From Typhlomys cinereus (Eukaryota; Chordata; Mammalia; Rodentia; Platacanthomyidae), in NCBI GenBank assembly GCA_023101885.1, contig JALPQD010000116.1:2249501-2313500 (forward strand): a stretch of DNA of 64,000 nt. The letters run 5' to 3'. The notes under the pieces are model-generated. The model had not been told where the DNA came from. It did not search any database and saw only the letters and a program-made list of their open reading frames with translations. A program made the position numbers and the translations under genes. This document shows, one piece after another, positions 1 through 11,258 of the stretch. Positions within the stretch are counted from its first letter, which is position 1, and each line of letters starts with the position of its first letter.

Positions 1-185
1 ATTAGCATAGTGAATAGGTATACCTATCCCTTTCTTCTTCCTTCCTTCCTTTCTCTTCTTCCCTTCAGTCTCTTCATGGATCCAACTCATTCCCTCCCAC
101 CCTCCTGTCCATCAGCTTCTATGGGTCCTGGGTTTCCCTCTGGATATCTGTTCTAGTGGGGGTTCAGGCATCTGTGGCAGTGTTT
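1..185. other. Unassigned flank
   Basis: Pyrimidine-rich sequence at the window edge. It is vaguely like the 3' end of an old antisense L1, but I cannot align it to a family. No gene is seen here. Confidence 0.3.
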
Positions 186-225
186 ATACATACATACATA
201 CATACATACATACACACACATACAA
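186..225. repeat. (TACA)n microsatellite
   Basis: About nine uninterrupted TACA units grading into CACA units. It is a simple tandem repeat with no coding meaning. Confidence 0.95.
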
Positions 226-383
226 AGTTTAAGAGTATTTTTAAAGAGTTTTTCTCATTCTGCCATATTTTACCTTGTGCTTGGGATATATATATTGCAT
301 TGTATAAGTTAAGGATCATAATAAATACAGATTTCTTACTATAATACTAAAGTTATCAACTCTGTTAAGAATGCCTGTATGTG

Positions 384-764
384 GCTCATACAGCCACTCT
401 GGCGAACCGTCTGGAGATTCTTAAAGAAATTAAAGATTGAAATGCCATATGACCCTGTGATTCCACTTTTGGGAATAACCCCCATGCAGCAGAGGTTCAC
501 CTCGATAGCACAAGCACGACCATGTTCATAGCAGCACTGTTTACAATAGCAAAGTCATGGAATCAACCCAAATGTCCAACAGTTGACGAGTGGATAAGGA
601 AACGGTGGTACATCTATACAATGGAGTACTATTCAGCCATCAAAAATGATGAATTACTGGAATTTGCTGGGAAATGGATGTCATTAGAAACAATTATATT
701 AAGTGAAGTATCCCAGACCCAGAAAATTAAGCGCCGTATGTACTCCCGAATAGGTGGCTCCTAA
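384..764 (+). pseudogene. LINE-1 ORF2 C-terminal remnant
   Basis: This is the last ~125 codons of L1 ORF2 (endonuclease/reverse transcriptase protein). The open stretch 522-764 carries the conserved L1 carboxy segment with TVDEWIRK and YTMEYYSAIKND. Upstream the frame (LIQPLW, PYDPVIPLLGI) is shifted by one base near 483, compared with the 50-kb copy, which has an extra base there. There is no start, no RT domain and no endonuclease, so it is not a functional gene. Confidence 0.9.
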
Positions 765-1645
765 TACCAAACCCACCCAGCCCACCTAGAGATACTTGAC
801 GATAAATCTCTGTAATACAGTAATTGCAAGGATTATGAACAGGAGGGATGGGGTTGGAGGGCCACACCAGAAATAAGGAGAGAGGGGACCATGTTACAGC
901 AGAGAAAATAGGCCTCCATCAAGGACTGCAAGTAAGTAATGAGACATCTGGTTAAGTTCACAGACTTTTCATTCCTGATCATTTACAACTAAGGGGGTGT
1001 GATCTCACCAGAAGGGGAGGACATAGAGTCTGGCAGATAATAAGTAACCATTTTGCAAATGGGTGATTGACCCCTCCCTCACTGTGGTTTCCTACTTTTA
1101 TTACATCTACCTTTGAATATACTCTTATAACAAGACTCTAGTTTAACAGCTTTTTGTCTCTGGCCAGGGAGTAGCATACAATGCCCATCAGGATGGAGTG
1201 AAGGGCATTGCAGGAGCAGCAAAACCGAAAAGAAAATCAACAAACCATAATCCAGAACTTCAGAGACTCTATATCAACCACCTAGAACTAGGCCAGCTTA
1301 ATCTCTCCCCATCCTGAAGCTCAGGGAAATTTGCGGAAGAGGGGGCGGTAAGAGTGTAAGAGCACAAGGATGGGAGGAGCAATGATATACAAGATACTCC
1401 ATACAAGTTAGGGCCGAAGCAATCATAATTGGACTTTGCATGCCCTGCACAATGTCCGACACACTATTGACCCCACAAAGTCTAGCATTTGCTAAAAGCA
1501 CCAAGATCCTTGGAGGCAAGGGATTGACAGCCAAAATAGTGTTCCTATGTTTAAGGGGAACAAAGGAAAGGGTTCAGGGAAATGCCGCTGGGTCCTTGTA
1601 TGTCATCGGAGAGGAGGACCCAGAGGAGAGTTTGTCATGCATATT
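765..1645 (+). other. L1 3'UTR, proximal part
   Basis: Non-coding 3'UTR of the L1 copy, homologous along its length to 50369-51230. Open frames here are chance. Confidence 0.85.
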
Positions 1646-1656
1646 AAAGGATTCTC

Positions 1657-1938
1657 CGGGGGGGGGGGGGCTGGAGAGGTGGCTCAGGGTTAAGCCTCTG
1701 CCTTGCAGGCAGAAGGTCCTGAGTTCAGATCCTTGATCCCATGTATAGACGCCAGGCGGAAGCCGGGGCGGCCTGCGCTTCTGGCCCTGGTAGGGTGGAG
1801 CCTGTGAATCCCGGGGCAGAAGGAGGTGGAGGCGTCCATGGTGGTTCCCGATTCGTCCGTGGTTCTACACACACACATACACACATGCGCGCGCACATAC
1901 ATACGCACACACGCACAACTGAATAAATAAATAAAAAA
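1657..1938 (+). mobile_element. B2-superfamily-like SINE (copy S1), sense
   Basis: The tRNA-like head begins GGGGCTGGAGAGGTGGCTCA. The A-box-like TGGCTCAGGGTTAAGCC and B-box-like GTCCTGAGTTCAGATCC would form an internal pol III promoter. A ~120-bp body and a CA-rich stretch lead to a tail of AATAAATAAATAAAA. A duplication AAAGGATTCTC flanks it (1646-1656 and 1939-1949), proving insertion into the pre-existing L1. The 5' boundary is blurred by a run of G. The body differs from mouse B2, so the family name is left open; a DIP-like dipodoid SINE is one possibility. Confidence 0.9.
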
Positions 1939-2202
1939 AAAGGATTCTCTGGGGATTGGGGGAGGGGAGGCACTGGGGGAGTGGGGAGGGAAGGGTGAGG
2001 GGAGGGTGAGCAGAAGGGTCGGGGGGAGGAGGAGGGAGGGAGGGAACCGGTGTACCTATTAAGTTTGTATGAGCGGAGATAATAAAAAAAATGTTTTAAA
2101 AAAAGAATGCCTGTATGTATTTGCAAAAAACTATTAGCTATTATTTACCTATGCATATATACATTGATTTGTTTAATCTCTCAAGTTAGTTCTCACCTTT
2201 TT

Positions 2203-2474
2203 TTTAATTCAATTTGTGCATGTGTGTATATGTATGTGTGTGTGTGTGTACGTGTGTGTGTAGAACCACCGGCGAACTCGGGAACCACCATGGACCTCCT
2301 CCACCTTCTCCTTGTTTACTCTGTCCTGGGATTCACAGGCTCTGTCCTACCAGGAGCAGAAACGCAGGACTCCCCCACTTCTGCCTGGCATCTATACGTG
2401 GGGTCTAGGATCCGAACTCAGGACCTTCCGCCTGCAAGGCAGAGGCTTAACCCCTGAACCACCTCTCCAGCCCC
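2203..2474 (-). mobile_element. B2-superfamily-like SINE (copy S2), antisense
   Basis: Same family as S1, in reverse. The T-rich tail complement comes first, then TG-repeat, then body, ending at the head complement GAGCCACCTCTCCAGCCCC (here GAACCACC). The target-site duplication TAG[T/C]TCTCACCTTTTT lies at 2187-2202 and 2475-2490 with one mismatch. It lies only ~85 bp beyond the L1 end and opposite in orientation to S1. Confidence 0.92.
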
Positions 2475-2490
2475 TAGCTCTCACCTTTTT

Positions 2491-3975
2491 AATTGACTTT
2501 CCCCTGAAGAAGTTAGGAGCTATATACCAAACTAATAAATTTAAAGTAGTATTGAACCAAAACTATAAGATGATTTCAAAACAAGAAGATGAGGAATGAG
2601 GGAATGATAATGTAAGAAAAGAAGAGTGACATCAGAGAGAAGTAGGGACATAGCAGGTTGAAGAGCATGCATAGACTATAGACTATAGAATTCAGAAGCC
2701 TGAATTCCAGAATGTAAGATATGCCTGTGCAGCTTTCTTTCAAAAACAAAGAGGCTGATTCTTTGAGATTTCCTTGACCCATGATTCAAAGAATTACTTG
2801 CCTTTACCTTTTGTCATAATTGTTGTCTAATTTTTTTCTAATCCTGGGAATGCCAAATGGAAAGCTATAACATTCTGCTGTAGTAGGTGTGATTTCTGAA
2901 CCTAAAGCAGACCCAGAAGGATACTGTGGCACCTGCTCCCTGAACACTTCCCAGTGACCCTGCCACGGATACCATTTGTAATGTGCTTGAGTACAAGCCT
3001 GATTCCTGGTGGGTAAAACGGACTTTATCCAGATTCAATTTAGTAACTTAAACTTGTGAAGCTGACAGGTACGCTTCTGGAGATATTCTGTAGATACTGA
3101 ATGTTACTAAACTTCTAATCAAAGACTCAAATTCAACATGCACTCATGCAAAAGAATATTGAACAGAAGACAGCTACTATATAATAAAATGACTATACTT
3201 TTCTTATTTTATCTCTTCTGACATCCATCTTCTCCTTACTATAATAAATGAACTCATTGTAGATCAAAATAAACTATACCCAAGAAATATGAAGCATCAC
3301 ATTGATATGTGAGCATACATTCATTTGCCCAGAGATGAAAAATATTTATTGCTGTGAAGGAAGACGTACATAAAACATTGAGTCAGTATGCATAAATAGG
3401 TCCTAATTTTTATGTGACATTACATTGAGAAGCTGAGTGTTTGTCTCAAAATATACTTTCATATATATGCATACATGTCTGTATTTATTCTACATAAAAT
3501 ATTTTTGCTAAGGACTTAGGAGGCTTTTATTATTACTGTTTTACTTTTCAAGGAAATATTAATAATGATTTTCAAGTACATACAGTTTTAGGAAGGACTT
3601 ACACATTATATAAACGCCTTCAGCATTAAAACCATTTTCTCCTGTTTTGTAAAATTTAACTGATAAAGCCCTTTAAGGCTCAAGAATGTCCTTCATTTCC
3701 ATTCCCATCCTGCCCTGTCTTTTCACTGGCATAGATGAGAGCCTACAAGAAAAGGGACAGATCTGAGCCTCAGTTATTAATGTTATTAGGTCATTAAAAT
3801 GACTTTTAAGAGATAATAGCTTGACAGTTGCATTGAAAAAGAAGTAGAACAGTTCTATGTGGTCATTTTACTTTTCAGGTACTTATCAGCCACTAATAAA
3901 ACAAAAACTGACCCAAACACACAGTAAAGACACTGATTCAGGTCTTAGTTTCCATGTTAGCAGGTGCCACTTCAT
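2491..3975. other. Unique AT-rich sequence, no gene seen
   Basis: No reading frame, repeat family or splice-flanked coding block could be supported in this stretch. It may include very old unrecognisable repeats. Confidence 0.5.
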
Positions 3976-4135
3976 GCATGTTTTATTGTTGGTAAAATAG
4001 AAGTAATGACTCTTGCTTTAATTTATCTCATAAGTTTGTTCTGAGGAACAAATGAATATGTCAAGAACCTTTACAAAGTTTGTATCATCACACATGTATT
4101 ATCAATGTGAGAATAACAGTGAAATATCAACATAA
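3976..4135 (+). repeat. MIR-like SINE fossil
   Basis: Resembles the middle and 3' part of MIR: GGTAAAATAGAAGTAATGA, then the 'cataaggttgttctgaggaa' type segment and a 'caataaatg' type ending. It is highly diverged, as expected for a pan-mammalian element. Confidence 0.5.
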
Positions 4136-5799
4136 TATTTATGAATATAGAAATAGCAGTGAGATTTTATTGTGTCTTTATATTATAAAATATATAGCAT
4201 GCTAAGAACTGTTAGATAAATTGAAATATATACTTATATACATAAAATATAAAATGCAATCTAGCATATGAACATACCTGTAATACAGGAGCTAAATTCC
4301 TACACAAAAATGAAAACTGCTATCATAAATTATTAGATGCTCCTATAAGCTAATTACCTATATTTATCAATAAGATATCAAATATGATTGAAAGCATATA
4401 CACAGCCACCAATTTATATATATGCTATTTATATTTAGTGGCGCCAAGGTTGCAAACGTATAGACATTTAATTAATGTAATTTATTCAATTTCAAAACTT
4501 TGATCACTTTCTCCAAATAAAATTCTTCTTCAGGGAATCACTCAAATAAATGTTGACAAATATATGAGACAATAAGAGAAAAACAGAGCTCTCAGGATTG
4601 TTTATTCCTAAAAAGGATCTATTTCTATAATTATGTTTTTATTATAATCTAACAGAGTAGGATTTAAGTTTAAATCTGGGTCTTCCATTCTGAAGGTCAA
4701 TGTTGAAAACAGCACATTCTGGGTGTTGCTATATAAATCAAACAAAGAGAATTGCATTCTAATTCTCTCCATTACCACAGAAACAGACAGGTAACCAATC
4801 AGAGTGTCCTTCCATTTATAGTTTGAAGTGGTATTCAACCTCAAGTATACTTAGAAACATTCTTAAGCCAAAGCTACTGTAATTATACTTGTTAGATTTT
4901 AGTCTATATAAATTATATAAGCCAAATGGAGTCCAAAATACTGACCCTTGACTGCCATTTGAAATAATCCCTGACCTTTAATCATACACTGAAAGACAAA
5001 TGAGCTGGATTTTAGTTTTGAAAATACCACTTCAGATGAAAAGGAAAAACAAACAAAGCCACACTTAATATGAATCTGGGAAAGATACATTTAATGCAAA
5101 TAGAGAAATGTGGAAGCATTAACTTGCTTTTGTTTATTGCTTTCCAAGTTAAAACACTTACACAAAGACACAAACATTTATTAACTTACATACATGGGCT
5201 GGAATGACTAAACATTTTAAAATCAGGAGAAATAAAATCCAGTGAATTTTCCCAACATTCTATACAGTGTTATAAACCAACTGATGATATACACCCATTG
5301 ATCAGTGTAAGATCTGCAAATAGTTAATTCTGTAGGTATACATTTCAAATTAATGAGCCTTACTGACAGCAGCCATACAACGATGCACTATTTGTGATGT
5401 AAATTCCAAAACAATGCAGATATCCGATGAAAACAGAAGTTCCCAACCATGAGAGATTGTTCCTGAACACAGAAGCAGATATACTTAGGAGCCGCAATGG
5501 ATGATTTCAAAAACCATTGTGCTCTACAACCCCAATTTCACCTCGAATTTCAAAAACCTAAAGTGGAAGGCTGTTTGGTCAATGTTGCCCACCTCTGCCT
5601 AGATCCAAGGTTCTACTTCTGACAAGGTCCTCTGCAGATAGCATTCTAGAGAGCACCTCTCTTTTCTTTTCTCTTGGGGAAGGGGTGCTCTGTTCCCCTC
5701 ACTTGAGCTTAGGTTTATGAGGTGCTGGGACACAGGAATGTGGGGCTCTTTAAGTTATTCTACGTTGAATATGGCACAGTGGGTCGATGCAGGTGCTAA
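4136..5799. other. Unique AT-rich sequence, no gene seen
   Basis: No coding block, RNA gene or young repeat is recognised. Short open frames have no splice context or coding-like composition. Confidence 0.5.
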
Positions 5800-6560
5800 G
5801 TCTTGGGTAACAGATCGGCTATCAAGTCTGTTTGTTATGGACTCTAAATTGACACACCAAAAGAAGCAAAAACCAAATAATCACGATTAAAGAGTTCCCT
5901 CTATCCCCTTCACCTCCCAAATTGCCCATTTCTTTCTGAGTCAGGGCTCCTGAATGCACGCCAGCCACACATTCCCTCCTCGGCTGGAGGCTGCCGTCAG
6001 AAAGAAAGGCAGACATTGTGCATGCCACTCAGAGGTGAGCAAAACTGGATTCTAAACAGAGAGCAGAAGTATACAGATAGACACAAGCGCTTCAGAGGGG
6101 TGTGCAAAGCAAGGAGATGAAAGGCTCACACGGGCCTTATCCTGGGATGGGCCACTTCTCCTGGTGCCTGAGACGCTGGCTCCTAGGCTATTTTAATTAT
6201 AAATATTTATATCCACGGAAGCAAATTCAGAAGGATTTATATCCCAGGGGAGCGCAGATCAATAGATCCCAGCAAACCTCATCTCCAGGCTGACCACTTA
6301 ACACTGTTATCACCGATTAGGGCTGCTTGGCCCTCGGGAAAGGTGTCGGTTCCCCTCTTGTCCTCCATGGGTCCACCCTATTCTTGGCCCCAAGAGGAAA
6401 TCGATAACAGAATGCAAGGATCGATGACCAGGACATCTGCCTGACTGCGAGGCTCACCTTAGCATCGGAGTTTGGTTAGCCCTTATCCATCCGGCAAAGC
6501 TTGGGTTCCTCCCCCAGCCAATCCTCCCAGATTGCTGGGGCCTCCAGAGTTTGATCTCTA
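5800..6560. other. Repeat-free, relatively GC-rich block next to a candidate exon
   Basis: Unlike its AT-rich surroundings, this stretch keeps scattered CpG sites and has no repeat similarity I can see. It directly adjoins the candidate exon downstream on the minus strand, so it would be intronic. It may contain conserved regulatory sequence, but conservation cannot be tested from one sequence. Confidence 0.35.
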
Positions 6561-6665
6561 GCTAATTAACTGAAATCAACCGAAATGCTGCCGACTTCTT
6601 TTCTGAGTAAAGAAAGAACAACTTGGGTATCACTGACCTCACTTTTAAAAAGTAAAGAAACTTAC

Positions 6666-6851
6666 CAGATCTCAAGGGCTGGGTCAGGGTTGATTTCTTG
6701 CCTCCTGGCAATGGCACATTTCCTGCTGCCGACTGCGGGGCCACCAAGGAGCGTCTGAGCCAGGTGCTGGCTGGGTGACTGTTCCAGGTTTGTCTGCAGC
6801 TCCCTACGCTTGGTCTGCAGTTGATAGATCCTCTGCTCCTGAAGCATCCAG
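6666..6851 (-). CDS. Candidate internal protein-coding exon (coiled-coil segment)
   Basis: The 186-nt block (62 codons, length divisible by 3) is flanked on the minus strand by a polypyrimidine tract plus acceptor (GGGTCAATAG, AG at 6852-6853) and a near-consensus donor (CTG followed by GTAAGT). The preferred frame starts with one leftover base, reads WMLQEQRIYQLQTKRRELQ, continues through QHLAQTLLGGPAVGSRK, and ends at NPDPALEI with two leftover bases. The first ~25 residues show heptad-like L/I/Q/E/K spacing typical of a coiled coil. Codons are GC-ending (CTG, CAG, AAG), unlike the AT-rich flanks. A second frame is also open, so frame choice rests on composition. I do not recognise the protein. 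No partner exon was found in the window, which is normal for large introns. Confidence 0.55.
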
Positions 6852-7072
6852 CTATTGACCCGCCCAGGGAAAGAAAGAAAAAAAATGGGAAAAAAATCAA
6901 TTAATACTAAACAGCTTAACAAAACCCTGCATAGCACAGGCCTGAAGCTTGCAGGGTAGGAGTTGGGGTGGTCTCAGTGGGCAACTGTGTACAATTGTGG
7001 GGACAGGCTCAGCCAGCTAGAAAGCTGATGTTCCAGGGACAGGAAGCCAATATGGTAGGCGTGATCACACAC
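6852..7072. other. Flanking intron-like sequence of the candidate exon
   Basis: Contains the pyrimidine-rich tract read on the minus strand (about 6868-6900) that would serve the 6852-6853 acceptor. Otherwise it is unassigned. Confidence 0.4.
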
Positions 7073-7073
7073 C

Positions 7074-7126
<53 letters not shown>
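7073..7126. repeat. (CT)n microsatellite
   Basis: About 26 nearly perfect CT units. Confidence 0.97.
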
Positions 7127-7127
<1 letters not shown>

Positions 7128-9000
7128 GCTTTGTCTGACATTCTCTAGTCTGGGAGCTAAGAAGACAGTGCAGGTATATGTTCATTGTGAACTAGTGTAG
7201 ACTGACAATCATCCAAATAGAAGGGCTATAATCAAACTCTCAGGATGGATAGATTTTTTTGTCTTTCTTTCTTTCTTTCTTTTTTTTTTTTTGGTTGTCT
7301 GTTTTTGCTTTTTGAGAGGAAGGCGGTGATAGTGGAAGTGATATTGTTTTGTTCTGAAAAGGTAACACTGTTTGTATGTTGTAGGAGAGGTACCCTGGGC
7401 AATTCTTCGTGCATTCCCCTATCACACCGTCACATTCAGACATACATGAAGCTTTGCAAGGGGGGGGGGCAAGAAAAGAGAGAAGTACCATACCTCAGCT
7501 TTCGGGCCTCTCTCTTCTGCAAGGAGCTGGCTTCGAAGGCTCAGGATTTTTTTTTATATCTCGCTGCTCCAGCTGTAAGGAGTTTCCAGAGGGAGGGAGC
7601 AAGGAAGGATCATGAATGTCAACCAATGAGCAATTAGCATGACAAGACTAAAGTATTGATCCACTAAAGCTCACTGCACTGCTGAAACCCCAGAGGTGGA
7701 ACAGCTCCCCTGTCACTAACTGCAACTGCATTTCGGAAGCATGCACTGTAGGGCTGGCTACTTCCTGCAGTTCAGGTCCCCTTTTGTGCCAAGAGAGGGT
7801 GGCATCCTCATGGTGCCCACAAGTAGATGTCAGTGTTGTCTGAATCCCTGGGCGGAGGGCTCAATGTAGGAGAGAGTGGAAAAGAACAAAAGTGAAGGTT
7901 TTGGATGTCCTTTTCTTTTTCTTCTTAAATGCACTTCCTTTCTGGTGGCACAAGCATTTCTACATATTGATTGGAGAATGGCTCAGGCGAAATCCTGGCC
8001 TGACAGCTGGGGCTGGAACGAGTACAGTTTTCCTTTTTTTGCGTGGGCAGAGGGAAGGTTCCTTGGGTAGAACTGATTCCCGGCCAGCCCAAACACCTTC
8101 TAAGTGCAACCTTTACTTGTTTTAAATGCTCAAAAGGTGGGAGGAGCAAAGGTGTTCCACTGAAGAGACACTGCTATTCCCAGACAGAAGCCGAAAAGAC
8201 ATCACAGGGAAAATGACAACTTGCATCCCGGCAGGCAAGTTCAGTTGACGCTCTTCAGGTGAGGCGCTACCCGCCAACACCCTGCTCACCACTGATTCCT
8301 TCCTTTGCTTCTCTCGGCCACCAGCGCACCAAGGTTTCTCCATTGTCTCCTACACATTCTCTCCCATCACTCTTATGATTTCAAAAATTCACTTCTTAAG
8401 CTGCATTTCTTACTTCTTTCCAAAGTGATTTTTACAGGCCTCCTCCCATTCCATCCCCACCACAAAATGTCTCAAGCAGGGGTAACATATGTTCCCGACT
8501 CACACCTGCTCCAAACACGCCTCTGGCAGCAGGGACAGCACAAGATCAATCTGGACGTAATCTGGACACTCAAAGAGCTCTCAGTAGCAGCACCAATAAA
8601 GCCATCTGTCACCTATCCATTCGCTTACAGATTCATTTATTTTACATTTGAGAACTTTCTGTTGTAAGGAATTACATTTTGCTCCAAGTAGAACAATGCG
8701 ACAGACACACATGCTCACTGGTAACCACTTTCTCCTCTTTCCAGAGCACATGTGATATTGGCCAACTCCTTTGCAGCAGAATTTTGCAACTGAGATCTGG
8801 GCAAGGGGATGTGAGTAGAAGAGATCTATGTCTGGGCTGGCTCATGAAACCTCTCATGTGGCGCTTCTTTCTCTTTCCCTTTTGATGTGACCTGAAAAGT
8901 GGCATAATGAAGTAAGGGTGCCATCCGAATCTCTGGGGTGGGGGAGGGTTCATCCCAAGAAGAGCTATTTCACTAACTTCAGATGATGGCAGAGGGAATA
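7127..9000. other. Mostly unique sequence with short homopolymer runs
   Basis: Holds a T/CTTT-rich run at about 7254-7292, a G run near 7460 and a T run near 7548. The rest shows no repeat similarity and no splice-flanked coding block. Open frames here appear to be chance. Confidence 0.45.
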
Positions 9001-9009
9001 CATTTTATA

Positions 9010-9316
9010 GTGTTAAATGAGATTTTTGTGTGTGCATGTGTGGGTTTGCATGTGTGTGGGTGTACATGTGTGTGTAGGCATGTGCAGCTGTGGAGGCCCA
9101 GAATGACACTGGAAGTCATCTTGGAGTGCTCTACCTCCTTATTGCTTTGTTCTAGGGCTTCCCAGGAAGGAATTCCCACCTTCCAGGGTCAGAATTATAG
9201 GCCACCTCCATATCTGTCTGGGATTTTTTTTTACAGGGGATTTGGGGGGATCCAAACTTAGATCCTTCTGCTTACAAAGCAAATATTTTAACACTGAGCC
9301 ATCTCCTCAATCCTAA
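9010..9316 (-). repeat. B4/RSINE1-like SINE, antisense
   Basis: Order on the plus strand is a TG-rich tail, an AGGCCCAGAATGACACTGG type segment, B1-like remnants, and a final ID-like head complement around ACACTGAGCCATCTCCTC. This is the layout of the rodent composite B4/RSINE1 elements. It is diverged, so an older insertion. Confidence 0.6.
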
Positions 9317-9319
9317 ATA

Positions 9320-9536
9320 ATTTTTTTTAAAAAAGATGTTTCATTTATTTGAAAGAGAGGGAGATGGAGAGAGGAAATGAGGACAGCAATGAGGAAGGAA
9401 AGAAGAGAGGGAGGGAGGAAAGAAGAGAATATATACACATGTGAAATTGGTTTTCTTATCCTACCATAGGGGCTCCAAGGATTGAACTCAAGTCATCAGG
9501 TTTGTGCCTTTACCCAATGGGACACCTTACTGGCCC
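9320..9536 (-). repeat. B3-like SINE, antisense
   Basis: Begins TTTATTTGAAAGAGAGGGAG and ends in the tRNA-like head complement (AAGGATTGAACTCAAGTCATCAG ... ATGGGACACCTTACTGGCC). GA-rich expansion lies between. It is diverged. Confidence 0.6.
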
Positions 9537-9669
9537 AATGACTTCAATTTTAAGATTGTTTATGTTAATGTGAACATACCTAGTTACTTTGACTAATTAA
9601 AATAACAAACAAAAGCAGGCATGGACTCTGACATCATAGAGCTTGTAGCCCAGGGAATGAGAAATATTA

Positions 9670-9962
9670 TTATTATTATTTATGCAATTGCGCGCGTGTA
9701 TGTGTGTGTGTGCATGTATGTATGTGTGTGCATGTATGCGTGTATGTGTGTGTAGAACCACGGACGAATTCGGGAACCACCATGGACTGCATCCTCCTTG
9801 TTTACTCTGCCCAGGGATTCACAGGCTCCGCCCTACCAGGACCAGAAACGCGGCCGTCCCCTCTTCCGCCTGGCATCTGTACGTGGAGTCTAGGATCTGA
9901 ACTCAGGACCTTCTGCCTTCAAGGCAGAGGCTCAACCCCTGAGCCACCTCTCCAGCCCCTAA
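9670..9962 (-). mobile_element. B2-superfamily-like SINE (copy S3), antisense
   Basis: Full-length reversed copy of the S1 family. The perfect 16-bp duplication GGAATGAGAAATATTA is at 9654-9669 and 9963-9978. The tail side is an ATT repeat and the TG-rich stretch contains CpGs. The clean duplication indicates a fairly recent insertion. Confidence 0.94.
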
Positions 9963-10129
9963 GGAATGAGAAATATTAATGAAGTAGTTTTGAAAACTAA
10001 ATGTAAAAACATGGTGTTATAGAGGAGACACATTTGAGACAATGTACATGTGTATTAGAGGAAATGGGTCTGAAAAACTGTTATTGTGAAACTGTCGGAA
10101 ACTGAGATCCGACCTGAGTAAATGTTAGG

Positions 10130-10480
10130 GACTGGGAAACATTCCAGGAGGTGGGAAGAGAATGTGAAATGTAGCTGCGGTAAGGAAGAGTCAGGTGCAG
10201 TCCTGTTTATCTAAGGAGCATCAAGGTGGGCAACTGCCGAGTGTAGAATGCAGGTGGATATATAAGTAAGGGCTGAGTCTTCAGGGTTTTACAGGTTATA
10301 GATTTCAGAGTCTCTCTTAAGACCACTGGGAAGCTACCCAAGAGTTTTATGCGAGGTTGATAACAAAAATCACACTTGTATTTTGAAAAGGTCTCTTTGG
10401 CTACAGCATGAAAAAAATGAATTGTAAGTTTCATTTCCAGCCATGTGGTGGACCAGATAACCTGAAAACCTTTCACCAAA
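10130..10480 (-). repeat. L2-type ancient repeat, antisense
   Basis: Segments such as ACCACTGGGAAGCTACCCA followed by AGAGTTTTATGCGAGGTTG and TTTGAAAAGGTCTCTTTGGC match the 'matgggaagccattggagggttt' region of old mammalian L2. It is highly diverged. Confidence 0.5.
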
Positions 10481-11136
10481 AATGTGAAGATACTCTGCAT
10501 CAAATGGGACACACTTTCTTTTAAAATAAAAGGCTAAGCTTGCAAGTAGGGCATTCCCCAAGTGCCAGGTGCAAAGAGAAAACAGAAATGAGAGCAATAA
10601 ATCCTAGAACAGACATTGGTCTTGATGAGTCTGCCCAGTCTCAGTGACCACGGGGATTAGTTTTCAATACTCAGATGAGGACAAGAGTCCATGAAATTGA
10701 ACAAGTTGAACTGAGATCCTCACACAACACCAGGACTACTAAAAGGCTTGCTTATTGGGGAAAATGTCCACCTGTGGTCACAAGATTGCTTGTCTCTTTT
10801 TCTGGTCAGTGGGTGTGGGAAGCTATCTCCCATGAGAATTTGTGAGTATGCCTTACAGAGTTTGTGACTTACAAACTTAGAAGTTTAGAAATCACTAAGC
10901 TGAGAAATTCAAAAAATAAGCAACCTTTTCAGGTAGCCAAAAATACAGCTGTGGTGTTTGGCAGAAGCAACTCCAAAGATGTACTGGAGAACCCCCCTTC
11001 ATGTAGGTCACCTAGGATTCTTGCAGATAACTCTGCTGAGGATATATCCACATATTACAAAAGGACAGGGGTATATTAAGAAAACAGCCTATATAGTCCT
11101 CTGAGAATTTTAGGAGATAGAACAACCTAGTGGTGA
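10481..11136. other. Unique sequence, no gene seen
   Basis: No recognisable repeat or coding block. Confidence 0.45.
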
Positions 11137-11216
11137 ACCTGGGAAAGTAACTCAGTTGGTAAAGTGCTTGCCATGTAAGCATAAAGACCTGAGTTCACAC
11201 TCCTAACAGTGATTGG

Positions 11217-11258
<42 letters not shown>

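Larger units (their letters stand above)
383..2102 (+). mobile_element. 5'-truncated young LINE-1 (ORF2 end plus 3'UTR), interrupted by a SINE
   Basis: The copy starts inside ORF2 and runs through the ORF2 stop at 762-764 and a long 3'UTR. The 3'UTR contains a G/A-rich polypurine tract around 1951-2045 and ends in AATAAAA plus an A-tail. It is bounded by a perfect 16-bp target-site duplication, AAGAATGCCTGTATGT, at 367-382 and 2103-2118, so both ends of the insertion are defined. Sequence and 3'UTR closely match the copy at 48.4-51.4 kb, so the two belong to one recent subfamily. A SINE occupies about 1660-1938 inside the polypurine part. It is a dead, target-primed insertion. Confidence 0.95.

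Noticed and set aside
1725..2126. 133-codon minus-strand open frame rich in proline and serine
   Set aside because: It lies wholly across the L1 polypurine tract and SINE S1; the composition is that of antisense repeat sequence.
6562..6900. Alternative reading frame through the candidate exon (GCFRSRGS...)
   Set aside because: It is open but rich in Arg/Ser/Pro without heptad pattern. The coiled-coil frame fits coding composition better; retained only as a caveat.
10207..10512. 101-codon minus-strand open frame
   Set aside because: It overlaps an antisense L2 fossil, so it is not a host gene.
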